36,839 nt of DNA from Chitinophagales bacterium. Its GTDB lineage: Bacteria; Bacteroidota; Bacteroidia; Chitinophagales; Saprospiraceae. Shown piece by piece: positions 8,024 to 15,020 of the stretch (position 1 is its first letter; each line of letters starts with the position of its first letter). Made by a program: the position numbers and the translations under genes. Under the pieces are notes generated by a model that did not search any database, was not told the origin of the DNA, and was given only the letters and a program-made list of their open reading frames with translations. The stretch spans positions 1 through 36,839 of the forward strand of contig JAKSDI010000221.1 in NCBI GenBank assembly GCA_022360175.1, given 5' to 3'.

Positions 8024-10459
8024 ATGCAAAACCCTTCAAACCAGGTCAGTTATCCATTACTTCGTAAAGGCCACAGCTTATCTATCGTTAAAGTCCCTGA
8101 TGAATTTACTATCCGAACCCAGCGAGGAGTTGATGATATTGAATTGAGTATGGAAATGGGATGTGTTTATAAAGAGGGGCTAAACAAACAAAACCTTTCA
8201 GTATTAGCAGTTGATATTACCGAAAGAGATACGATCATGGATCGGATACGTGGTGCTGAAGAAGTTGATTTCGCTTCTCATGTATACGCACTTGAAAATG
8301 ATCCGGTAGCACGTATATATCTGACGGATGAATTGACGATACAATTCACCTCAGAGACAGACAATGAATCGATTGATGAGCTGATCAATCAGCATGGCTT
8401 GAATTATGTAAATCTTATTAATGGGATAGTGAATTGTCATGTATTTCGATTGACATCAGCGGCAAAGATAAATCCTCTTAAATTAGCCAGGCAGTTAACT
8501 GATTTGCCATCTGTAATATATGCAGAGGCAAATGTTGGTATCAAGAGTATCCATTATCATACGCCTTCTGATACTCATTTTGGAATGCAATGGCATTTAT
8601 TTCATAATAATGGTATCCAGTTGGCTTCAGCATCACATATTAATGCACCAGATGCCTGGGATATTACTAGAGGAGTGCGTTCTATTACGGTAGCTGTAGC
8701 AGATGATTCAGTAGACCTGGATCATTCTGATTTTCAGGGAGAAGGTAAAATAGTAGCCCCTCGTGATTTTCAAGGTTTTGATTTTAATCCTTCTCCGGAA
8801 GCGAGCACAGATAATCATGGCACTTCCTGTGCAGGAGTAGCGGTTGCCGAAGAAAATGGCAGCGGGGTAGTGGGGATAGCACCTGCTTGTAGCCTCATGC
8901 CTATCAGAACTAGCGGTATTCTGGATGACAATTCTATTGAAGATATCTTTGATTGGGCAGTAGAAAAAGGGGCTGCAGTTATTTCAAATAGTTGGGGTCC
9001 TGGTTCCGTAAATTTCCCACTAAGTATACGTCAGGAGCAAGCACTTCGTCGGGCAGCTACAAACGGACGGAATGGTAAAGGATGTGTCATTTGTTTTGCT
9101 GCAGGCAATGCAAATAGGCCTGTAAATGGCGTAATCAACGAAAGGAATTGGCCAAATGGTGCTTTAAGTGGAAATGTCAAATGGTATAATGGTTATGCCG
9201 CTCACCCTGAAGTTATTACTGTAGCAGCATGTACCAGCTTGAATAGGAAATCGGCATATAGTAGCTGGGGTAAAGAAATCTCGGTTTGTGCCCCTAGCAA
9301 TAATGCTCATCCCGTATTTGGTAGATCTTATACCTATCCAGAGATTGGAGGTTCTTTTCCAGGGCGGGGTATTGTGACAACTGATAGAGTAGGTCCACTG
9401 GGGTATAGTTCTTCCGATTATACCTCTAATTTTGGAGGGACATCAAGTGCCTGCCCACTTGTAGCAGGGGTTGCAGCACTGGTCTTATCGGCTAATCCCG
9501 ATCTCACTGCAAGAGAGGTACGCGAAATCCTTGAACAAACAGCCGATAAAATAGAAGATACTAGTACTGATCCACAATTGGGATTAGCATTGGGTACTTA
9601 TGATCAAAATGGACATTCCCAATGGTTTGGTTATGGAAAAGTGAATGCTTATAAAGCAGTACAGGAAGCAATTAACAGGCTTGAAAGTCCTATCGAAGAT
9701 GCAGATGAAATCAAGGTAGAAACAACTCCTGCATTATCTATTCCTGATAATGATGAAGCCGGAATAGTAAGCACTTTAGCGATAGAAGAGAATGGCTTGT
9801 TAAAAAGTATTGAGGTTAAATTGAAAATTACTCATTCTTACATAGGAGATTTGTTGGTTGAACTCCAATCACCAGATGGAACCAGAATCGCATTACATAA
9901 TAGGAAAGGAGGAAGCAATAACGATATTGATGCGGTTTATGAAATGGGAAATACTTCAGTACTAGGCGGACTAATAGGAGAAAATATCAGAGGAGAATGG
10001 AAACTTTTTGTAAAAGACCTTGCTACACAAGATAAAGGTAAGTTAGAGTTTTGGTCTCTCCGCTTAAGTAAAAATGCTAGTGGGCATTCAATACGTTTAG
10101 AAGAAAAGCCCGGTATTACAATCCCTGATGCAAAACCTGAAGGTTTAATTAGAACACTTAATAATGTAAAAGAAGGAACAATACAGGAAATATCAATAGA
10201 CCTGGATATTTCACATACCTATATTTCAGACTTGATTGTAATGCTGCTGGCACCTTCAGGGCAATCCATTACCTTACACGACCGCTATGGTGGAAGTGAT
10301 GATAATATAAAAACAACCTATGATATTGATAATTTCCCTCTTTTAGGGCAATTACTAGGAGAGCCTGCTGAAGGAAACTGGCAATTACAGATTAAGGACC
10401 TGGCAGAACAGGATATTGGAAAACTAAACTCGTGGGTGATCAATATTCGGGTAGAATAA
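8024..10459 (+). CDS. Subtilisin/kexin-like serine protease with two P domains
   Basis: An 811-residue S8 family protease. The catalytic triad is Asp227 (VADDSVD, kexin-like DD), His265 (DNHGTSCAG) and Ser474 (GGTSSACP). The oxyanion Asn is in FAAGNAN. Residues 1 to about 195 form an N-terminal propeptide-like region. Two proprotein-convertase P domains follow the catalytic domain, at roughly 570-685 and 695-811, each with an SY/TYI-D-L core, a GG repeat and a W-x-L-x-(V/I)-KDLA strand; they look like tandem duplicates. P domains normally stabilise the catalytic domain. There is no signal peptide and no type IX sorting domain, which is odd for this architecture. It lies 25 bases after the small membrane-protein gene and converges on the CAP-domain gene. 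The catalytic assignment is firm; the substrate is unknown. Confidence 0.92.
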   Translation: MQNPSNQVSYPLLRKGHSLSIVKVPDEFTIRTQRGVDDIELSMEMGCVYKEGLNKQNLSVLAVDITERDTIMDRIRGAEEVDFASHVYALENDPVARIYLTDELTIQFTSETDNESIDELINQHGLNYVNLINGIVNCHVFRLTSAAKINPLKLARQLTDLPSVIYAEANVGIKSIHYHTPSDTHFGMQWHLFHNNGIQLASASHINAPDAWDITRGVRSITVAVADDSVDLDHSDFQGEGKIVAPRDFQGFDFNPSPEASTDNHGTSCAGVAVAEENGSGVVGIAPACSLMPIRTSGILDDNSIEDIFDWAVEKGAAVISNSWGPGSVNFPLSIRQEQALRRAATNGRNGKGCVICFAAGNANRPVNGVINERNWPNGALSGNVKWYNGYAAHPEVITVAACTSLNRKSAYSSWGKEISVCAPSNNAHPVFGRSYTYPEIGGSFPGRGIVTTDRVGPLGYSSSDYTSNFGGTSSACPLVAGVAALVLSANPDLTAREVREILEQTADKIEDTSTDPQLGLALGTYDQNGHSQWFGYGKVNAYKAVQEAINRLESPIEDADEIKVETTPALSIPDNDEAGIVSTLAIEENGLLKSIEVKLKITHSYIGDLLVELQSPDGTRIALHNRKGGSNNDIDAVYEMGNTSVLGGLIGENIRGEWKLFVKDLATQDKGKLEFWSLRLSKNASGHSIRLEEKPGITIPDAKPEGLIRTLNNVKEGTIQEISIDLDISHTYISDLIVMLLAPSGQSITLHDRYGGSDDNIKTTYDIDNFPLLGQLLGEPAEGNWQLQIKDLAEQDIGKLNSWVINIRVE

Positions 10460-10481
10460 AACCTGAAAGTAGCTTTCCTAA

Positions 10482-11009
10482 CTAATTTCGCGGGCGTCCA
10501 AATACCTGTACCCAAAGATCGCCATACTGTATGGCCCCTAATTCTGTAAAGTCTGCACTCATGATATTAAGGCAATGTCCAGGGCTTTCCTTCCAGCCTT
10601 GCATTACCTCATCAACGGAGGTAGGCCCTTGGGCTATATTTTCGCCTATATTTCGCCATTTATATCCAATACGAGCGGCTCGCTGCCCTGCATCACTACC
10701 ATCAGAACCTTTATGATCAAAAAAGTTTTTCTGATTCATATCCTTTGCATGTTGCAAGGCTGCGGATTCAAGTTTTGAATCCCATTGAAGAGCTGGCACA
10801 GGAGGCATTCTTTTACGGCCACATTTACACCCTGATTGCCTTAGTTGATTAACTGCTGCAAGCATTGATGTAGAAATAGCAGAACCATCAACAGTTTTTT
10901 CTGCTATTGATGGTTCTGTTTGAGTATTAGATGGTGTTTTGTTTTCCAAAGGGATACAGGAAAAACCTAAAAGGGCACAAAGTAAAATTCCAAAACCTTG
11001 ATTAAGCAT
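10482..11009 (-). CDS. CAP/SCP-domain (YkwD-like) probable lipoprotein
   Basis: A CAP-superfamily protein of 175 residues. The domain covers about 55-175, with visible signature pieces LQHAKDM, FFDHKGSDG, GENIA and SPGHCLNIM. The family is secreted; bacterial members have no agreed function, and enzymatic roles are unproven. The start was set at 11009, because there the N-terminus becomes a short hydrophobic signal (LNQGFGILLCALLGFSC) ending in a Cys that could be lipidated, although Gly at -3 makes a weak lipobox. An upstream in-frame ATG at 11057 would place an unneeded segment before the signal and span a perfect hairpin. A short Cys-rich motif (GCKCGRKR) precedes the domain. It converges on the serine protease gene, ending 22 bases from it. 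Confidence 0.82.
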   Translation of the reverse strand: MLNQGFGILLCALLGFSCIPLENKTPSNTQTEPSIAEKTVDGSAISTSMLAAVNQLRQSGCKCGRKRMPPVPALQWDSKLESAALQHAKDMNQKNFFDHKGSDGSDAGQRAARIGYKWRNIGENIAQGPTSVDEVMQGWKESPGHCLNIMSADFTELGAIQYGDLWVQVFGRPRN

Positions 11010-11028
11010 TGAGTACGGATTTTGTATA

Positions 11029-11064
11029 TAAGTAGGTGGTAACACAAATATTACCACCTACTTA
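11029..11064. terminator. Perfect 14-bp hairpin between the peroxidase and CAP genes
   Basis: TAAGTAGGTGGTAA (11029-11042) and TTACCACCTACTTA (11051-11064) pair perfectly around an 8-base loop. On the - strand it lies 57 bases after the cytochrome peroxidase stop and 19 bases before the CAP start. No U-tract follows on either strand. It could be a weak terminator or a translational control element. Confidence 0.5.
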
Positions 11065-11121
11065 AGTAGTACTATTGTTGATGTACACTTATTTTAAATG
11101 CCATACTGCCGAAGTTTATTG

Positions 11122-12495
11122 TTACTGGCACCCTAATTCACTTACAGACTGTGTATCTGCATTTGGAAAGCACTGGCCTGATGGTAATTCATCTGGCTCG
11201 TAACGGCTTAAATTAGGATCATATAGTGCGCTTTCCAGAAAAGCTGTTAACGCATCTAATTCTGATACACTTAGTCCAAGAGGTACAAATTCTTCATCCA
11301 GGCGATCAGCAGGCACATCCGGGTTTTCTGCTACTCCAAGATTTTTATATTCAATGACTTCGCGAATACTTGTCATAGTGGCTCCATGACCATAAAATGG
11401 AGAGTCTTTAAGGTTGTATAGCTGTGGCACTTTAAATTTGAACATATCTTCTGGCTGATTAGTAAAGCCTCCTCTGCCCAGATTTTCTACAGCATCAACA
11501 GGTACCTTAAATACAGGTGCATCACAGTCAAAAAGATCTTTCATACCAATTGCATTAAATTCCATCGAATTGAGAGCAGGGCCTGTGTGGCAGTTCACAC
11601 AATTTGCTTTGCCAAAAAATAAAAGTGCCCCTTCTTTTTCGATATCACTCATAGCATCATATGCTCCATCAAGCCAGCGTTGGAAAGGAGCTTGATTGGC
11701 TAAAAGCGTACGCTCGTAAGCAGCTATCGCTAATCCTGAGGCCTCTCTACCATAACGCGTTGATTCTGGCCAGTCACTAAAAGCATCATCATACATTGGT
11801 TTATAGTATGCTAACTCCTGGGATACATCGGTTTCATCAGTTACCAGGCGGTGAACATCCAAACCTGCAATCGCTTGTGTCTCTATACCGTGATACCCCA
11901 GCTCGTTAACCGCTTTAGGAGTGCCAGGAGACCAGGATGCCTCTGTACCGACATTAGGTCCTCGTGCACCAAATTGACCATTCCAGAGCATTACTATTTG
12001 GTAGGCAGTATTCAGAGTAGTAGGACTTCGGATTGGTTGAACATCAAGATGATTTAGGTCGAAATTTTCTGAAAGATCTCTGCCTTCTCCGTTGATACCA
12101 AAACCTGTTCCGCCTTCTCCCATTCCCTGATGGCGCCCGGCTTGAAAACCTGCTGCCGCAAAATGGCAGGAGGCACAAGAATAGGTTCCTGCTGTTTCTT
12201 CTACTTCGGGATTTAATGCCAGTGCTGTTTCATGGTAAAGCATTTTCCCCAATTCAACTTTTTCTGCTGAAAGCGGATTTTGTGGGTCCTGGGGGATCGC
12301 TCCTAAATCATTACTGGATGGTAGTTTGTAAAATGATAAACTCCCATCAGGAGATTTTTCGTTTAGCAATACAGCTAATTTCCCATCTAGTGTATTGGGT
12401 TCTGTAGTACTAGGTACAGGACCATCAGAATCTTGCTGGCAGGCCGTTGTTAAAAATAATAGGCCTATTATACCAAATAGTGAAAATCGAAGCAT
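11122..12495 (-). CDS. Di-heme cytochrome c peroxidase-like lipoprotein
   Basis: A 457-residue periplasmic-facing di-heme protein of the CcpA/MauG type. Two c-type heme sites are present: CASCH (Cys107, Cys110, His111) and CVNCH (Cys299, Cys302, His303). A lipoprotein signal ends at Cys19 in LTTAC, so the mature protein is membrane-anchored. The family reduces hydrogen peroxide with electrons from small cytochromes, though MauG-like relatives oxidise other substrates. The FKVPQLYNLKDSPFYGHG segment near 355 is typical of this group. The gene is isolated, with a MITE-like repeat upstream and a strong hairpin downstream. The family is clear; which reaction it performs is not. Confidence 0.9.
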   Translation of the reverse strand: MLRFSLFGIIGLLFLTTACQQDSDGPVPSTTEPNTLDGKLAVLLNEKSPDGSLSFYKLPSSNDLGAIPQDPQNPLSAEKVELGKMLYHETALALNPEVEETAGTYSCASCHFAAAGFQAGRHQGMGEGGTGFGINGEGRDLSENFDLNHLDVQPIRSPTTLNTAYQIVMLWNGQFGARGPNVGTEASWSPGTPKAVNELGYHGIETQAIAGLDVHRLVTDETDVSQELAYYKPMYDDAFSDWPESTRYGREASGLAIAAYERTLLANQAPFQRWLDGAYDAMSDIEKEGALLFFGKANCVNCHTGPALNSMEFNAIGMKDLFDCDAPVFKVPVDAVENLGRGGFTNQPEDMFKFKVPQLYNLKDSPFYGHGATMTSIREVIEYKNLGVAENPDVPADRLDEEFVPLGLSVSELDALTAFLESALYDPNLSRYEPDELPSGQCFPNADTQSVSELGCQ

Positions 12496-12836
12496 ACTTG
12501 TTTTGGTTTAATAGAATAATTTAGAACTCTCTGGAAATTATTCTATGTGTACGGATTAACAATAAATAGGGGGTAAATAAGAGTGTGTTTGGGAATTTGT
12601 TCTTTGAGACGATTTTGTCACTAGTTGACTTGGATAAGGCGGAAGGTTACGATTTTAGCCTAAGCTAAATGAGTGTTCTTTCAACAAAATACAAGTCAAT
12701 TAGTGACGGAATAAGTCCGATTAATAAATCCCAAACATACTCTAAGCTTTTGCAGAAGTATAGGCTATATACAAATCTAAAAAAGTTAAAATTCTTAGGC
12801 AAGCCATAAAAAATAATATGAATTAGAATTATTGCT
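12496..12836. other. Intergenic region holding the long MITE-like repeat
   Basis: This 341-base gap lies between two - strand genes. About half is the 162-bp repeat. Outside it I see no ORF, no clear promoter box on the - strand and no hairpin terminator for the DUF3299-like gene's neighbour. Confidence 0.6.
12581..12742. mobile_element. MITE-like repeat, long copy (162 bp)
   Basis: The ends GAGTGTGTTTGGGAA and (reverse complement) GAGTATGTTTGGGAT are near-perfect terminal inverted repeats. TAA flanks both sides (12578-12580 and 12743-12745), fitting a 3-bp target duplication. Inside, TCACTAGTTGACTTG (12618-12632) and CAAGTCAATTAGTGA (12692-12706) are inverted repeats with one mismatch, so the whole element can fold into a long hairpin. 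It has no coding capacity. It shares its ends with the shorter copy at 1504-1578. Confidence 0.7.
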
Positions 12837-13406
12837 TTATTTCACTAATTCAGCATCCTCCAGAATATAATTGAGATAATAAAGGTCGGAATCGTTGAGC
12901 TTTAATTTACCTCTAAATGCCGTTTGCTGATCTGTTTTAAAATCTCTTTTAACATTGGGTTTTAACTTAATATCCATTACCGATTCTGGCCCGGCACCTC
13001 CACAGAAAAAACAACTACTGAAAGGGTTTGCTGATAAAACAAGTATGGTCTCTTCTCCGGTTTCTTCCAAAGGAATGATGAAACCTCTTACAATAACTTC
13101 TTTACCTTCCAGTGCTTTTACAGGAGGATGGAAAGTAGGATAGGGGATATATGCTTGTACCTCTTCATTAAAGGTTTCTTCAAAATCTACCATTGCAAGG
13201 ATATCCCAGCCTAATTCGACAGCTCCATCTGTATAAGTATACTCTACACTATCGATTGAAGTAAGAAGAGAAGAGGTATCAGTATCTACTATATTATTTA
13301 TTGGAATAGTATCTGCGATTGGTTGTTTATCTACGTTTTCTTCTACAGATTCAGAATTGCAGGCAACTAATAACAGAATAATGGAAATTAATAATAAATT
13401 TTGCAT
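12837..13406 (-). CDS. DUF3299-like lipoprotein
   Basis: A 189-residue predicted lipoprotein; the lipidated residue is Cys16 in LLLVAC. The C-terminal two-thirds resembles the DUF3299 family: LEGKEVIVRGFIIPLEE near 98-115, then the paired-cysteine segment SSCFFCGGAGPESV near 130-145 where relatives have a Cys-x-x-Cys followed by a Pro/Gly-rich loop. The function is unknown; the cysteines could bind a metal. The linker after the lipidated Cys is acidic and low in complexity (about 17-50). The gene is transcribed away from the rplT terminator, which lies 35 bases upstream of its start, so it needs its own promoter, which I could not identify. Confidence 0.72.
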   Translation of the reverse strand: MQNLLLISIILLLVACNSESVEENVDKQPIADTIPINNIVDTDTSSLLTSIDSVEYTYTDGAVELGWDILAMVDFEETFNEEVQAYIPYPTFHPPVKALEGKEVIVRGFIIPLEETGEETILVLSANPFSSCFFCGGAGPESVMDIKLKPNVKRDFKTDQQTAFRGKLKLNDSDLYYLNYILEDAELVK

Positions 13407-13440
13407 AATCGTTGGGAGTACATTTTATATCTTAAACAAG

Positions 13441-13473
13441 AAAAGGGAAATGACGTTAATCATTTCCCTTTTT
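13441..13473 (-). terminator. Intrinsic terminator of the infC-rpmI-rplT unit
   Basis: AAAAGGGAAATGA (13441-13453) and TCATTTCCCTTTT (13460-13472) form a perfect 13-bp stem with a 6-base loop. On the - strand it starts 22 bases after the rplT stop and its end is U-rich. A run of T also follows on +, so it could work in both directions. Confidence 0.85.
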
Positions 13474-13494
13474 GAAACAATAGAAATCTATGTT

Positions 13495-13842
13495 TTATTT
13501 CTTAACTGAATCAACAATTGACTTGAATGTATCAGGGTTGTTCATTGCAAGGTCTGCAAGTACCTTACGATTCAGTTGAATATCACTTTGAGATAGCAGA
13601 TGCATGAAGCGAGAATAGGAAAGGCCATGCTGGCGAACTCCTGCATTGATACGCGCGATCCACAAGCGACGAAATGCACGCTTCTTCGCTTTACGGTCAC
13701 GGTATGCATATACCAAACCTTTTTCAACTGCATTCTTGGCTACTGTATAAACTTTACTACGAGCACCGAAATACCCGCGAGCCATTTTCATGATTTTCTT
13801 ACGTCTTTTTCTAGACGCTACTGCATTTACCGAACGAGGCAT
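13495..13842 (-). CDS. rplT: Ribosomal protein bL20
   Basis: Large-subunit ribosomal protein bL20, an early assembly protein that binds 23S rRNA. Its 115 residues match the family length, with the basic N-terminal helix ([19 protein letters not shown]), the [12 protein letters not shown] segment and the [11 protein letters not shown] segment near 63-73. It is the last gene of the infC-rpmI-rplT order found in many bacteria and lies 77 bases after rpmI. bL20 represses this operon in some bacteria by binding the mRNA; I saw no matching leader structure here. A strong hairpin terminator follows. Confidence 0.98.
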   Translation of the reverse strand: MPRSVNAVASRKRRKKIMKMARGYFGARSKVYTVAKNAVEKGLVYAYRDRKAKKRAFRRLWIARINAGVRQHGLSYSRFMHLLSQSDIQLNRKVLADLAMNNPDTFKSIVDSVKK

Positions 13843-13919
13843 AATTTTAAATTTTTAGTACAGTACAGGGGATTCTTTATGATCACTTATCCTGTACTCT
13901 CGTTAAAAAAATGAGATTT

Positions 13920-14117
13920 TTACTTTTTGCAAAGCATTCTTTTTACACGATCTTCGTTGTGTTCGTGTACCATTGCTGTATCACGAAGGCGTAATTTAGC
14001 TTTCTTACTCTTATTACGCATCATGTGAGATGTCTTGGCCTGTTTACGCTTTACTTTTCCTGATCCAGTGAGCTTAAAACGCTTTTTTGCACTGGAGTGA
14101 GTCTTCATCTTTGGCAT
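13920..14117 (-). CDS. rpmI: Ribosomal protein bL35
   Basis: Large-subunit protein bL35, 65 residues and very basic. The N-terminus [20 protein letters not shown] is the family signature, so the start was placed at the second of two adjacent ATGs (14117, not 14120). It lies between infC and rplT. A TACCTTTG box on the - strand at 14195-14202, 78 bases upstream, may give rpmI-rplT its own promoter besides read-through from infC. Confidence 0.97.
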   Translation of the reverse strand: MPKMKTHSSAKKRFKLTGSGKVKRKQAKTSHMMRNKSKKAKLRLRDTAMVHEHNEDRVKRMLCKK

Positions 14118-14194
14118 CACAAATAACTTTAATAGTTAATACATCTGTACCACACAAATAGGCAACAACAAATGTCGCTTATTCAAATGGATTG

Positions 14195-14202
14195 CAAAGG
14201 TA
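14195..14202 (-). promoter_or_regulatory. Candidate -7 box for rpmI-rplT
   Basis: The - strand reads TACCTTTGC, a close fit to the Bacteroidota TAnnTTTG -7 element. It sits in the infC-rpmI gap, 78 bases before the rpmI start. The -33 region (TTTCC) is only a weak match. Confidence 0.45.
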
Positions 14203-14225
14203 AATAATTATATGGAAAGATAAGC

Positions 14226-14822
14226 TTATTTCTTCACCTTTTTAGGAGACACGATAACAATCATACGGCGTCCTTCCATTTTAGGGAGTGCTTCAGCCGA
14301 ACCATATTCCTCTAGCTCTTTTAAAAAGCGAAGTAGCAAGAGCTCACCTCTTTCCTTAAAGACAATGGTTCGCCCACGGAAATGCACATAAGCTTTCACT
14401 TTTGCACCATCTTCAAGAAAGCCTTTAGCATGGCGTAGCTTGAAATCAAAATCGTGATCATCCGTATTAGGGCCGAACCGGATTTCTTTAATGACCGTTT
14501 TAGCAGCTTTAGCTTTGATTTCTTTTTCTTTCTTCTTTTTCTCGTAGAGGAATTTATTGAAATCAATGATCTTAACTACTGGAGGGCGTGCATTAGGAGA
14601 GATTTCGACTAGGTCCAACTCGGCAGCTCTAGCCCAGTCTTTTACTTTACGAGTAGGATATACCGTACCTGGTTCTAATTGTTGTCCAACAATTTTGCCT
14701 ATTCCTTCTACATTATCTCCAACCAATCGGACTTCAGGTACTCTAATATGTTCGTTGGTTCTGAATTGGATTTTTTTCTCATTTGAGTGGCCGCGGCCTC
14801 TCCGATTAAATTTCTTTGCCAA
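14226..14822 (-). CDS. infC: Translation initiation factor IF-3
   Basis: IF-3 binds the 30S subunit, prevents early 50S joining and checks the start codon. The N-terminal domain (about 25-95, with [14 protein letters not shown] and [14 protein letters not shown]) and C-terminal domain (about 105-198, with [13 protein letters not shown] and [13 protein letters not shown]) are complete. There is a short insertion of about 13 residues in the N-terminal domain ([16 protein letters not shown]). No ATG begins the frame. The nearest start is TTG at 14822. An ATT eight codons further upstream (14844-14846) is also in frame, which is notable because E. coli infC starts with AUU and is autoregulated through it. 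Upstream lies clpC with its terminator, not thrS. Confidence 0.95.
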   Translation of the reverse strand: MAKKFNRRGRGHSNEKKIQFRTNEHIRVPEVRLVGDNVEGIGKIVGQQLEPGTVYPTRKVKDWARAAELDLVEISPNARPPVVKIIDFNKFLYEKKKKEKEIKAKAAKTVIKEIRFGPNTDDHDFDFKLRHAKGFLEDGAKVKAYVHFRGRTIVFKERGELLLLRFLKELEEYGSAEALPKMEGRRMIVIVSPKKVKK

Positions 14823-14963
14823 ATGTTCGTTTTTTAATGAATAAATAGAATGCAGTTATTATCGTCCAATTTTGTAAACTATTTAACTACACTCTTAAAT
14901 TTGTAATTTATTTTATAACAAAAAAGTTCAATTTTTCGCAAGATACCGAATAGGTGGGGCTTT

Positions 14964-15002
14964 GCAAAAAAAATACACCTGTCCAATGATTGAACAGGTG
15001 TA
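14964..15002 (-). terminator. Intrinsic terminator of clpC
   Basis: TACACCTGT (14974-14982) and ACAGGTGTA (14994-15002) form a 9-bp stem. On the - strand the stem is followed directly by a run of eight T (plus-strand A run 14966-14973), the classic layout. It begins 18 bases after the clpC stop. Confidence 0.9.
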
Positions 15003-15020
15003 CTAAGATAAGATTAAAGT

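Noticed and set aside
5774-10459. Bacterial gasdermin system
   Set aside because: The protease-plus-membrane-protein layout is reminiscent, but the small protein is only 127 residues with two helices and no gasdermin-like beta structure or cleavage-linker layout.
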